From: an uncultured Lachnospiraceae bacterium
GTDB lineage: Bacteria > Bacillota_A > Clostridia > Lachnospirales > Lachnospiraceae
Assembly: GCA_910577835.1 (NCBI GenBank)
Contig: CAJTOU010000001.1
Location: 108,328-172,327 of the forward strand
Length of the DNA: 64,000 bases
Direction: 5' to 3'
Shown: positions 54,252-63,537 of the stretch, piece after piece
How the letters are laid out: every line of letters begins with the position of its first letter
How positions within the stretch are numbered: the first letter of the stretch is position 1
Position numbers and translations under genes: made by a program
The notes under the pieces: generated by a model
The model's input: only the letters and a program-made list of their open reading frames with translations
The model's database searches: none
Told to the model about the DNA's origin: nothing

Positions 54252-54812
54252 TCACTCTTTCTTCAAGTCAGCTTCCTTTTTATAGTAAAGAGTAAATAAT
54301 ATTTTTCCGAAATAATTTTTCATCAGTGAAAGATACTCTTTTTTTGATACGCTGTTTCCATAGCCAAGCACGGAATAAATGACATTTTTTTCAACAGCCA
54401 GATAATTTAAATCTCGAAATCCGTTTTTTTCATAAAATTTTTTCCGATTCACTCTCTCTTCATAATTTTTCGCCCTTTTATCTACGGGTTCAATAAATAA
54501 AATTATGCGCTTATTTTGATGTTTTGTGGTGATTTTTTTTAGGATTTTACTTCCATATCCGGCTCCTCTTTCCTTCTCACTGACTGCAAGATAATAAATA
54601 TAAAGAATATCCTGATAGTAGATAAAATAGACAAAACCTACCCATTTATCTTTTTCATATACACTGTAAAACTGTACATAATCCTTTTTTGATTTTGTCA
54701 TAAGAAACCAGAAAGGGATTCTTTCATCTGCTGGAAATGCTGTGTGATATAGTTTCTTTACCTCTTTATAAGAATTGCAGGTTTTTCTTATCTTTTTAAA
54801 TCTGATAGACAT
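54252..54812 (-). CDS. GNAT family N-acetyltransferase
   Basis: 186 residues. The acetyl-CoA binding loop is YYLAVSEKERGAGYGSKILKKI (motif A, G-x-G-x-G/A). NRKKFYEKNGF is motif B. Substrate unknown. A GGATA ribosome site precedes the ATG. It lies alone between the LRR and Nudix-GNAT genes. Confidence 0.9.
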   Translation of the reverse strand: MSIRFKKIRKTCNSYKEVKKLYHTAFPADERIPFWFLMTKSKKDYVQFYSVYEKDKWVGFVYFIYYQDILYIYYLAVSEKERGAGYGSKILKKITTKHQNKRIILFIEPVDKRAKNYEERVNRKKFYEKNGFRDLNYLAVEKNVIYSVLGYGNSVSKKEYLSLMKNYFGKILFTLYYKKEADLKKE

Positions 54813-54903
54813 GATTATCCTTTCCCATATATGTGAACTGACATATTTTTTCGTGTTTTTCTATATTTTCAAGATTTATTATAACAAATAAAGATGATTT
54901 TTA

Positions 54904-55908
54904 CTATATTTTTTCACTATCTTTCATTCCTTTTAAAACAAACTTTTGTACTGGATACTGACTATCAGAATAGCAAAGTTCTCCCTCTTCAAATCCAAGT
55001 GATTTATAAAATTCTCTTGTTCCTTTTCCTTTTTCATCTTCTTCACGGAAAGTTTCCACTACAATATCCTTCTTTGTATCCAGATTTTGCAGCATTCTTT
55101 GTATCATTTTGCTTCCAATTTTCTGTCTTCTGTATTCTGGATGTACCGCCATACAACAAAGCATATTTCGTGTTTTGGAATATAAAAGAATTCCTGTTAC
55201 CATATTTCCATCTACTGCACAAATGGCACGTTTCTGTTCAATAAATTTAATAACAGTTTTTCTGTATTCTTCCATATCTTTCTCAGTTTCAAGCCCTGGA
55301 AATGACTCTCTTACAATTTCCACAAGACTCATCCAAGAAGGCAGGTTTTTTATTTCTGCATCTTTTATTCTTAATGTATGGCGATTTATATTATAGTTTT
55401 TAATTTCAAATAATCTTTCTAAAAACCAGTAAGGAATCATTAAACCTTCCTCTTCCATTTTCAGAACTTCTTCTTTCCCTGCCCACTTTACTCTCTGAAC
55501 CTCTGTTTCTTGAAGTTTTAATTTTGAAAGGTCAACATCCTGTTCTATCAGATAATAATCATCAAAGCCGTCAGGAAAATTAATAGTAAATACGGGTCTG
55601 ATATCCGACAAGTCGAGTTTTAGTCCTATTTCTTCAAATACCTCTCTTTCTGCCGCGCTCTGACTGGTATCTCCGCTTGTGGCAGAACCACCTACGGTCA
55701 AATCCCACATATTTGGCCAGCCCTCCTTAAATGGCTGCCTCTGTTGAATCAAAAGCTCATTTTTGCTGTTAAAAATACAGACATGAACCGCCAGATGATA
55801 ATCTTCTTTTTTCATAGGTTCCCCTCTTTTGTGAGTTTTGCCGGTGGGGATTCTGTTTTTATCATACAAGTCCCAGATTTCAGCCAAATTTTCATTCTTT
55901 TCCTTCAT
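54904..55908 (-). CDS. Nudix hydrolase fused to GNAT acetyltransferase
   Basis: 334 residues. The N-terminal Nudix domain (about 1-165) has GGSATSGD...AEREVFEEIGL, an IPP-isomerase-like box with conserved glutamates, and WDLYDKNR/EDYHLAVHVC as in that branch. The C-terminal GNAT domain (about 180-334) has MAVHPEYRRQKIGSKMIQRML and EFYKSLGF. Such fusions are found in Firmicutes; the combined role is unknown. AGGAGG precedes the ATG. A 22-bp inverted repeat lies upstream. Confidence 0.9.
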   Translation of the reverse strand: MKEKNENLAEIWDLYDKNRIPTGKTHKRGEPMKKEDYHLAVHVCIFNSKNELLIQQRQPFKEGWPNMWDLTVGGSATSGDTSQSAAEREVFEEIGLKLDLSDIRPVFTINFPDGFDDYYLIEQDVDLSKLKLQETEVQRVKWAGKEEVLKMEEEGLMIPYWFLERLFEIKNYNINRHTLRIKDAEIKNLPSWMSLVEIVRESFPGLETEKDMEEYRKTVIKFIEQKRAICAVDGNMVTGILLYSKTRNMLCCMAVHPEYRRQKIGSKMIQRMLQNLDTKKDIVVETFREEDEKGKGTREFYKSLGFEEGELCYSDSQYPVQKFVLKGMKDSEKI

Positions 55909-56050
55909 TTTTAATAAATCCTCCTTTGATAATAAATATAATTTTATTTTATTAAGTAATCAGCGTAAGCGTTGGTTGCATCTATCCGCTAATAAAAATA
56001 TTTTATCAAAAAATAAAAATTTTGCTAGACTTGTATTAAAAAATATTGTA

Positions 56051-56113
56051 TACTGTAAAATAGAGTGTACCTAAAAATAACAGATATTTTCAGGTACACT
56101 CTATTTTACAGTA
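56051..56113. repeat. 22-bp perfect inverted repeat
   Basis: Arms 56051-56072 (TACTGTAAAATAGAGTGTAC then CT) and 56092-56113 are exact complements around a 19-nt AT-rich loop. It starts 2 bp after the stop codon of the leftward HTH/zinc gene. The stem is very long for a terminator and no T run follows directly, but it may end that transcript. Confidence 0.7.
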
Positions 56114-56114
56114 A

Positions 56115-56709
56115 TTACGCGGTTTCATAAGCTATCCAGCCAGGCTCTTTTTTACCGCAATGCAGACATTCAATATCTATCCCAATACCATTAAAGGCAT
56201 CCACATAATCATCTTCTGAAAATTTATCTTCTTCATAGGCAACTACTTCTTCTAAAAACTGTTCTTTATCCTCGGTTTCAATACTGATACTGATTTTAAA
56301 AACAGAATCTTTGCAGTCAGAACAGACAAAATTCTTTAATTCTGAATCCGGTACAGAAATCGCCTGATGACAGACATATCCGTTATATCCATGTTTTGAA
56401 TCGTCAAATACTGTCCACTTCTGTCCACAGTCCTTACAAACTGCTTGAATGACAAGGCTCCAGCCATTTTTGTATCTGCGGGCATGAGGGATATTTTTAT
56501 TATCAAAGTCTGCAAATAATTTTATATGGAATGCAGCACAGCCGCAGTCACAGCAAATACTTCCATTTAGATTATATTCGTCACAGCGCTTTAAATCCGG
56601 ATGAAATATTTTAAGCAAATGTCTTGGAATTGGCAGTATTAATGGAATTTCTTTTTTATTTTTCTCAGTTCCTTAAAGTTTGGGCCGTTACACCTAATAT
56701 TTCTGTCAT
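56115..56709 (-). pseudogene. Frameshifted HTH plus zinc-ribbon regulator
   Basis: An ATG at 56709 begins MTEILGVTAQTLRN, the recognition helix of a MerR/Cro-like HTH, and stops at once (TGA at 56665-56667). A second frame then reads EKNKKEIPLILPIPRHLLKI and continues for 167 residues of cysteine-rich protein: CCDCGCAAFH, CKDCGQKW, CSDC and CLHCGKK, two zinc-ribbon-like pairs. Restoring two bases in a likely TGG (Trp) codon would give a normal LRNWEKNKKEIP. So one regulator has split; the zinc part could still be made only from a weak TTG (56618). Confidence 0.7.
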
Positions 56710-56713
56710 TTCA

Positions 56714-56742
56714 TGTATAGTATACTATATCACAAAAGTCAA
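56714..56742 (-). promoter_or_regulatory. Promoter and palindromic operator of the HTH/zinc gene
   Basis: On the reverse strand TTGACT (56737-56742) and TATACA (56714-56719) are 17 bp apart. The predicted transcription start falls at or within 2 bases of the ATG at 56709, so the mRNA would be leaderless. The perfect palindrome TATAGTATACTATA (56716-56729) covers the -10 box and fits autorepression. Confidence 0.55.
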
Positions 56743-56877
56743 TAGATATTTTATAACTTTTTATAATTTTATTTCAAATGTTGCTTTCCTCCATTGTTAT
56801 TATTTATGTATCGTTTACAGTTGCAGTTTATATTTTTATATCTTTTATGTTTTTTAGTTTTGATATTTTTTATCTAT

Positions 56878-57912
56878 TTATATTTCTTTCTCATAATTCA
56901 AAACTGCACTGAAAAATGCCAGCGCCATTCCCTGACCCCAGCCCTGTATCCATTTTTTTGATATATTTCGATATCCTTCTCTATCCTTCATAACCGCAGT
57001 TCCACCTGATACATCCGTAAGCCTTCCATCATCGGAAACATGGTTAAGCACACCCTGTAAGGATTTCTGAACATATTTCGCATGAAGAGGATTTGCCTTT
57101 AAAGTCATTGCAGCAGCAATTCCCGCAGATGCGGAAAGCTCCTCATAGCTGTCCTCATCATCTAAAATAGTCCTCCATAATCCATTGTCCGTCTGAAGCT
57201 GCTTTAATGCAGAAAGCTGTTCATCTAAGCTTCCGGCGATTTCAAGATACTGCGGGTACAGATAACATTCCGGCAAAATATTTCCTACCTTGCTCATGGT
57301 ATAGGCAGCCCAACAGTTTGCTCTTCCCCAGAAAAATCCGGACATATGATTTTTTTCTATATTATTATAACCATGATACCAAAGTCCGGTATTTTCATCT
57401 TGTAAATATTGAATATGCCAGTAATATTGATTTAACGCATCTTCAATCAGCACATTGTCATTTAATAAAATACCTGCACGCAGCATAAAAAACGCCGCCA
57501 TAAAAAGAGTATCTGCCCAACATTGTTCCGGAAAGTCATTGTTTGTTGAAACTGTGTGCTGTAAAACATGGTCGCCGAAGCGAAGCGCATTGTTCTGAAG
57601 ATATTGCAGCTTTGACTGAATAAGATTTAAATAGGTTTCTTCATTTGTGGCTTGATATAACGTAATCAGGCAGTGCCCCATAGCGCAGGTATTTACTGTC
57701 CATGCGGGAAGACCAAGTGAAATCAGTTCGTGGGTCCGTTCCTTTAAAAATTCCAAGTATTCTTTTCTGCCGGTTGCTTCATAGGCTTCTGCGATTCCAT
57801 AATAAGCCACGCCGCATGGCCAGTCCCAAGGCATGTCCATGCGCTTGGTGCGGGCCACCAGCCTGTCTATGGCATCTTTTAGAAATTCTTTGTCACAAGT
57901 AATTCTGCTCAT
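56878..57912 (-). CDS. Glycoside hydrolase family 105/88-like unsaturated glucuronyl hydrolase
   Basis: 344 residues from MSRITCDKEFL at 57912. An (alpha/alpha)6 barrel with WPCGVAYYGIAEAYEATG, catalytic Asp in PEQCWADTLFMA, WGRANCWAAYTM and GISKKWIQGWGQG-like end (ISKKWIQGWGQGMAL). GH105 (YteR-type) enzymes remove unsaturated galacturonyl residues made by lyases from rhamnogalacturonan; related ones act on glycosaminoglycans. No signal peptide, so the substrate is imported. No lyase or sugar transporter is next to it. Confidence 0.9.
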   Translation of the reverse strand: MSRITCDKEFLKDAIDRLVARTKRMDMPWDWPCGVAYYGIAEAYEATGRKEYLEFLKERTHELISLGLPAWTVNTCAMGHCLITLYQATNEETYLNLIQSKLQYLQNNALRFGDHVLQHTVSTNNDFPEQCWADTLFMAAFFMLRAGILLNDNVLIEDALNQYYWHIQYLQDENTGLWYHGYNNIEKNHMSGFFWGRANCWAAYTMSKVGNILPECYLYPQYLEIAGSLDEQLSALKQLQTDNGLWRTILDDEDSYEELSASAGIAAAMTLKANPLHAKYVQKSLQGVLNHVSDDGRLTDVSGGTAVMKDREGYRNISKKWIQGWGQGMALAFFSAVLNYEKEI

Positions 57913-58040
57913 TTTAAAAATCAACTCCTCTGTTTATTATTTTTCTGTAAAAGCTATCTTTAACACTGAAATAAAACACAATAAATAAATTATATTTTCT
58001 GCGTTTTATTTTAGCATAGGAATAAAACAAAGTCAAATAT

Positions 58041-59291
58041 TTACGCTCGCAGAATAACAACTGTTACCTTCATTTCTCCTTCTTGGCACTCCGCAAAAAC
58101 TTCCCCTCCCATTTTATTCATAAGCTGCCTGCAAATATACAATCCAAGCCCGCTTCCACGGCATTTCAAAGCATTGGAGCCTCTCCAGAAGCTCTCAAAA
58201 ATATGCACAAGTTCTGTATCTCCCAATGTACAGCCACTGTTAGAAACAGTAATCAACTGACAGTCTTCCTCGCTGGAAAATGTAATTACAACCGAATGTC
58301 CATCTCCATATTTTATGGCATTTTCCATAATATTCTGCAAAACCTCTACTATCCGGTCCAAATCACCTTTTAAAATACAATCTCTATAATCAGAAACTTT
58401 GAAATCTGTTTTCAGCAGCTCCAGTTTTTCCGTATAATATTTCAAAATCTGCTCTATTGCCTGTGATAGATAGAATTCTCCTTTCTGAACAGTGAAATTC
58501 AAAAAATCTTCATTACATGCAGAAATAACCTGTGAAACAAACGCCTCTATGTCATCTGCTTTTTTATTAATCCTGCCTGCGATTTCTCTTTGTTTTTCCG
58601 GATTGTCATAAAGATTTTTTTCCAATGCCTTCGCGTATAATTTTATGGCGGAAAGCGGCGTTTTTATATCATGAGAAATAGATAAAATCAGAGTTTTCTT
58701 TTCCTTTTGCAGCTTTAATTCCATTTCTTTTTTCTGTTCCAGATTTTCACGCAGCAAATCCATTCCCCAGATAAACCGGCCAAAAAAATGGCTTTTATGT
58801 TCCTTTAAAGGAATTGTGAGATTCCCTTTGGAAAGCTCAAAAGGAACCTCACGAAGCTGATAAAAAGGCTTTAACAAACGAATACGAAAGAATTGCAGCA
58901 CTGCAATCATAAAAACAGCTATAACAAGAACTATAACATTGACAAGAGATATTGTTTTTTTCTGACTGTTATCTGCAATATAATCAAATCGATAATATAT
59001 TCCATTTATATTTTTTACAAGATAATCATATGCTTCGCCTTCAAAAAATTCTGCCTTTTCTTTTTCACTGCTGAAAGTGTCGAGTTGCTTTATCTGATAA
59101 ATCATAGGAAAATGAGATAAATCCAGATTTTCCATTCCATTTTCCTGAATCTGCCATGCCGCCCGTTCTGCTTCTACCCGATATTCTTTTCCCCTGTTTT
59201 CTGTTATATGAAAAAAGAACGTATTAATTACAACAAATATCAAAACAAACATCAAAAGCATAGCCGTAAAAATTCCATAAAATGATTTCAT
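58041..59291 (-). CDS. Sensor histidine kinase
   Basis: 416 residues. Two membrane segments (about 8-28 and 117-137) enclose a roughly 85-residue extracellular domain. HAMP-like region, H-box SISHDIKTPLSAIKLYAKAL, N-box VLQNIMENAIKYGDG and G-box RGSGLGLYICRQLM. It phosphorylates the adjacent response regulator. The large sensor domain differs from the short-loop BceS-type kinases. It is last in the exporter operon. Confidence 0.93.
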   Translation of the reverse strand: MKSFYGIFTAMLLMFVLIFVVINTFFFHITENRGKEYRVEAERAAWQIQENGMENLDLSHFPMIYQIKQLDTFSSEKEKAEFFEGEAYDYLVKNINGIYYRFDYIADNSQKKTISLVNVIVLVIAVFMIAVLQFFRIRLLKPFYQLREVPFELSKGNLTIPLKEHKSHFFGRFIWGMDLLRENLEQKKEMELKLQKEKKTLILSISHDIKTPLSAIKLYAKALEKNLYDNPEKQREIAGRINKKADDIEAFVSQVISACNEDFLNFTVQKGEFYLSQAIEQILKYYTEKLELLKTDFKVSDYRDCILKGDLDRIVEVLQNIMENAIKYGDGHSVVITFSSEEDCQLITVSNSGCTLGDTELVHIFESFWRGSNALKCRGSGLGLYICRQLMNKMGGEVFAECQEGEMKVTVVILRA

Positions 59292-59303
59292 AATTTCTTT
59301 CTC

Positions 59304-59972
59304 TCAACCTTCCTCAAATCGATAACCCACTCCCCATACTGTCAAAATATGCTTTGGCGCTTTTGGCTGTTCTTCTATTTTTTCTCTTAGCCATTTAATA
59401 TGAACTGTCAATGTCTGCAGCTCGGAAAAGCTGTCAAATCCCCAGATTTTATTAAAAATCAATTCCTTTGAAAGAGTCTTTCCACTGTTTTCCATAAAAA
59501 ACTGAAGCAAATCAAATTCTTTTACAGTCATTGTTATTGTTTTTCCCTTTCGATAAACGATTCTTCTCTGTTTATCCAGCCTGATATCTCCTGATACCAG
59601 TTCACTGCTCTGATATCTGCGTTTAAAGATGCCCTGTATTTTCGCTGTCAGAATATCGATGTCAAAGGGTTTTTCTATATAATCATCTGCGCCGAGAATT
59701 AATCCGCTCAGTTTATCTTCTTTTTCTGTTTTTGCACTGATAATCAAAATTGGTGTATTTGAATGTTCCCGTATCTTCTTACATACAGAAAAACCGTCAA
59801 TGTTCGGCAGCATAATATCAAGAATCACAAGTTTTGCTTTTTCCTGTTCAAAAAATATAATCCCCTGTTCCCCTGTATCACATACTTTCACAGAATATCC
59901 TTCTACCCTCAGGAAATCACAGAGAATATCTGCGATTTCTTTATTATCTTCTATTATTAATATATCTGTCAC
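59304..59972 (-). CDS. OmpR/PhoB-family response regulator
   Basis: 222 residues, GTG start. Receiver domain with IIEDNKEIADI, phospho-acceptor Asp in VILDIMLPNIDG, and ADDYIEKPF. Winged-helix output with TVKEFDLLQFFMENSGKTLSKE and TLTVHIKWLREKI. It lies between the ABC ATPase (gap 1 bp) and the kinase, and probably activates the exporter operon. Confidence 0.95.
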   Translation of the reverse strand: MTDILIIEDNKEIADILCDFLRVEGYSVKVCDTGEQGIIFFEQEKAKLVILDIMLPNIDGFSVCKKIREHSNTPILIISAKTEKEDKLSGLILGADDYIEKPFDIDILTAKIQGIFKRRYQSSELVSGDIRLDKQRRIVYRKGKTITMTVKEFDLLQFFMENSGKTLSKELIFNKIWGFDSFSELQTLTVHIKWLREKIEEQPKAPKHILTVWGVGYRFEEG

Positions 59973-59973
59973 T

Positions 59974-60741
59974 TTACCATCCCATCTCCATCAGCCAGTT
60001 ATTTAAAATCCGTTCTTTTTCACGAGGGTGTTCATTATTTTCCGCTTGATTCAAATTATACTCTCCCTTTATATTTCCGTCAACAATATATATCACTCTT
60101 GAGCATTTTGCTGCAACCTTCACATCATGTGTGACAAGCATAATCGTGGTTCCTTCTTTGTTCAGCTTTCCAAGTTCAGTCATAACTTCATCAGAAGAAG
60201 CGCGGTTCAATGCTCCTGTTGGTTCGTCAGCGAAAATCATTTTCGGATGGTTTATTATGCTCCGGCAGATACAGGCACGCTGAAGCTGGCCGCCTGAAAC
60301 TTCATTTATATCTTGGTCTGCCACATCAATAATTCCAAGCTTTCTCATTAAATCCTGCCCATATTCCACTTTTTCCTTTTTGGAGGCAGTATTTTTTTTT
60401 GACTGACATGCCGGAAGAATAATATTGTCAAGTATGGTAAGATTTTTCATCATATACATTTGCTGAAAAATAAACCCCATTTCATTTAGACGTAAATCGG
60501 CAAGCTCTTTTTCCTTTAATGCCGTAATGCTTTTTCCAGAAAAAATTACATTTCCTGCTGTAATGCTGTCCATACCGGAAACTGCATATAGAAGAGTAGA
60601 TTTTCCAGAGCCTGAAGGTCCCATAACTCCTACCATCTCACCTTTTCTGATGTCAAAATTCACATTTTTCAGCACATTATTCTGTCTTTTATTTACAATA
60701 TATGTTTTACATAAATCTTTCACTTCTAATATTTTTTCCAT
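59974..60741 (-). CDS. ABC transporter ATP-binding protein (MacB/LolD type)
   Basis: 255 residues. Walker A GPSGSGKST, signature VSGGQLQRACICRS, Walker B MIFADEPTGALN, H-loop VTHD. Cytoplasmic motor of the exporter whose permease is encoded just upstream. The family drives lipoprotein, peptide or antimicrobial export/detox mechanically. Confidence 0.95.
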   Translation of the reverse strand: MEKILEVKDLCKTYIVNKRQNNVLKNVNFDIRKGEMVGVMGPSGSGKSTLLYAVSGMDSITAGNVIFSGKSITALKEKELADLRLNEMGFIFQQMYMMKNLTILDNIILPACQSKKNTASKKEKVEYGQDLMRKLGIIDVADQDINEVSGGQLQRACICRSIINHPKMIFADEPTGALNRASSDEVMTELGKLNKEGTTIMLVTHDVKVAAKCSRVIYIVDGNIKGEYNLNQAENNEHPREKERILNNWLMEMGW

Positions 60742-60786
60742 GATTATTTCTCCTTTTTTATTTGAATTAAGAAATTACTCCGTCCT

Positions 60787-63132
60787 TTATTCAATATTTG
60801 AAACCTGAAAAGCCGAGATTTTTCGGATACCCAATGCTGTTAAAAATGCGGCAAATACTGTACAAATAAATAAAATAAATGGATATACTACAAATATTTC
60901 AAAAAATACAATATCAAATTCAATCGTCTGTAATCCCATCATCTGAAAAACATTTCCTATCGTTATTTTTGAAATCGGTGATGAAATAAGAATTCCTGTC
61001 AAAACTGCCAGAAATAAAATGATACCAATTCTAAATAACTGCCATATGACAAGGTTTTGACTGCGAAAACCAAGCGCTTTTAACATGGCAATTTCACCCT
61101 TTTCTTTTGTAAGAAAGCTTTTTACCATAAGGACAGTCACCAGTACATTAATACAAATAACAATGATAAGAATTAGCTGTTTTACACTCTGTATCTGTTC
61201 TGCCACATCTCCAATCATATAGCCGATATATTCTCCAGCGGTATATATTTTGCAGTCCGAAAACAGTTCCTCTAACAGCTCTTTTCTATTTTGCAGCTCT
61301 TTTTTATCTGGAGAATCTGTATATTTTATCTGTATTCCAAAGGATCCAGCCGCATTGTTGTAATCAAGCGTTTCTTCCTGAAAAAAACGAATCCCCTTTC
61401 CCAGATTATTCATGGTCTGAAAAATCGCTGTCACTGTATATTTTTTTTCTTCACTGCCAGTATTAATTGTTACTGTATCTCCAATGTTGGCATCGATATT
61501 ATCTGAAATAATATGTGAAATCCCTACTTCATGTATATTTTGCGGAGGTGTTCCCAAAAGATAACTGTACTGCTCTGTGGTAACATCTCCCACGCCCTGA
61601 AATGCTTGCGAGAAACATTTCTTATTTTCTTTTGATATATGCACACTAAACACTTTTTCCTGAAAAATATCTGCTGATACATCATGTTCTGCCAAACGTT
61701 CTTTTATATCAAGAAGCTTCTGTTCTGTCAGTTCACGACGGGATTCCTTACTGTTTAACGGGGTTTCTTTTACAATTATATGGTCACATTCTGCCGCGCT
61801 GAAATTTACAATCAGTTTATCAGATTGCAGAGTGTTAATTGTATTTACAGGGATAATAATCAGCAGAATTCCAAGTATAAAAATGACAAGCATAACTGCA
61901 AATCTTTGAAAACCACTGAAAATATCATTCAAAGACATAAAAATAACAGGAGCTATACGTATTTTGTTTAATTTTATGATATTTCTTTGTCTGTATCTTT
62001 CCCCGCTTTCTCCGTTTCTAATAGCGGAAACCGGCGTAAATTTTTTGATTTTTCTAGTGCATAGATATCCAAATAGCACTACAATACCAATAATTGCTGT
62101 TATTGACAAAATATTAATCAATGGATTTGCCTCATTTGTAATAACAATATTTTTTGATGTTCCCAAAAGCAGCATTTTTCCAAACGGAATACTAATCATC
62201 AAACCTGTAATTCCCCCTGCTAAAGCAATGATAAAATATTTTACAAGATATAGTCCGCGGATTTTATAACAGGGAATACCAATTGCCTTCATTACGCCAA
62301 TTTCACGAAATTCTTCACTTATAGTAAAATGAATCGTAAAGCGAAGCATAACAAGGGAAATAAGTATTAAACATATACTTACAACCAGCATGCAGGCAGC
62401 AATCACCATATCCATAATATACATCATTTTTAATGTACTTTTCGCTTCAGTAAAAAGACAGCGAAATCCTATTTGATTTATCTTATCTGCAAATTCTTCC
62501 ACATTGTTTGTAAATATGCCAATAGATTGTAGTAGATTTTCTTCACTGGCAAGCTCCTGATAATCATGTTCGCTCACAAGAAAACGTGTCATACCTATCA
62601 TAGTAGAGCCAAACATCGCATCCTTGGTACTTCCTTTCAGGGTATAGGTTTTTGATTTATTATTATTTGTCAGAGTAATTTTATCACCGATTTTTAGATG
62701 ATACTGATTATAAATTTCTGCTGATATGTATAATTCACCATCCGAAATTTTATCTATTTTCTGGTTTTGCGAATCAAAGATATGAATTGTATGATTCAAA
62801 TCAGATAATAGCACAAGGTTTGCATAGTCAAATTCCTCACCGTTTACAAGAATTTGATTCGGGTCAATCTGCAAAAGGTCCTGACGCATAAATGAAAGCT
62901 GTTCTGATTTTATAAAGCTTTCAATTTTATTTGCTTCTTCTTTTTCATTTGTGCAAATCCAATAGTCTGGAACATTTGCTTTTGCAAAATAATTGTCCAG
63001 AGCTGTTGCTACTGCAATTATATTATTAACGCTTCCGGCAATAAAGGTTGAAGCCAGAATAATAAAAAGCAGTAAAATAAGATTCATTGTTTTTTTTCGT
63101 TTTAAATCTTTCTTTAAAATATTGAAATACAT
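60787..63132 (-). CDS. FtsX-family ABC transporter permease
   Basis: 781 residues. One N-terminal membrane segment (about 15-37), an extracellular domain, three segments around 245-375 (FtsX domain 1), another membrane segment near 410, a second extracellular domain, then three more near 660-775 (FtsX domain 2). Such mechanotransmission-type exporters move antimicrobial peptides or antibiotics from the membrane or help lipoprotein/peptide traffic. With the kinase/regulator pair, a stress-responsive peptide export role is likely. GAAAGGAG precedes the ATG. Confidence 0.92.
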   Translation of the reverse strand: MYFNILKKDLKRKKTMNLILLLFIILASTFIAGSVNNIIAVATALDNYFAKANVPDYWICTNEKEEANKIESFIKSEQLSFMRQDLLQIDPNQILVNGEEFDYANLVLLSDLNHTIHIFDSQNQKIDKISDGELYISAEIYNQYHLKIGDKITLTNNNKSKTYTLKGSTKDAMFGSTMIGMTRFLVSEHDYQELASEENLLQSIGIFTNNVEEFADKINQIGFRCLFTEAKSTLKMMYIMDMVIAACMLVVSICLILISLVMLRFTIHFTISEEFREIGVMKAIGIPCYKIRGLYLVKYFIIALAGGITGLMISIPFGKMLLLGTSKNIVITNEANPLINILSITAIIGIVVLFGYLCTRKIKKFTPVSAIRNGESGERYRQRNIIKLNKIRIAPVIFMSLNDIFSGFQRFAVMLVIFILGILLIIIPVNTINTLQSDKLIVNFSAAECDHIIVKETPLNSKESRRELTEQKLLDIKERLAEHDVSADIFQEKVFSVHISKENKKCFSQAFQGVGDVTTEQYSYLLGTPPQNIHEVGISHIISDNIDANIGDTVTINTGSEEKKYTVTAIFQTMNNLGKGIRFFQEETLDYNNAAGSFGIQIKYTDSPDKKELQNRKELLEELFSDCKIYTAGEYIGYMIGDVAEQIQSVKQLILIIVICINVLVTVLMVKSFLTKEKGEIAMLKALGFRSQNLVIWQLFRIGIILFLAVLTGILISSPISKITIGNVFQMMGLQTIEFDIVFFEIFVVYPFILFICTVFAAFLTALGIRKISAFQVSNIE

Positions 63133-63227
63133 AAGATTCTCCTTTCATGTTTTTCTTAGTATATCAGAAAAATTATTAAAGAATCCTTAAATCAGAAAAT
63201 ATAATTCATTATTTTGGATGAATGCAT

Positions 63228-63268
63228 AAAAAAACAACGTCTGTTTTTTAATAAAGACGTTGTTTTTT
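63228..63268. terminator. Bidirectional terminator upstream of the permease gene
   Basis: AAAACAACGTCT and AGACGTTGTTTT pair over 12 bp, flanked by A and T runs. It ends the leftward TetR transcript before the exporter operon. The rest of the 63133-63537 gap is AT-rich with no further feature I can support, apart from a TATACT before the permease. Confidence 0.8.
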
Positions 63269-63537
63269 ACTATTTCTATATTTTATACCTGAAAAGAATC
63301 CAAGTTCCCATTTAAAACTCACTGAATTGAAACAGTTCTTTCATCTGCTTCATTATTATTGCAGAATTTTCAGATAAAAACCAACATTTTTTATCACATC
63401 CACTGTTACTTTATGTATTTTAACTTGATTATCATAACAAATAAAGCATAAGAGAAAAATATCTTTGATATAATCAGTATATTTTTAGGTATATTTTGTA
63501 AATATATATTATATATGCATATCACTTTTCATATTTA

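Noticed and set aside
58041..63132. Bce-type bacitracin resistance module
   Set aside because: The kinase has a large external sensor and the permease has a two-FtsX-domain layout of 781 residues, unlike BceS and BceB, so only a general peptide/antibiotic exporter is claimed.
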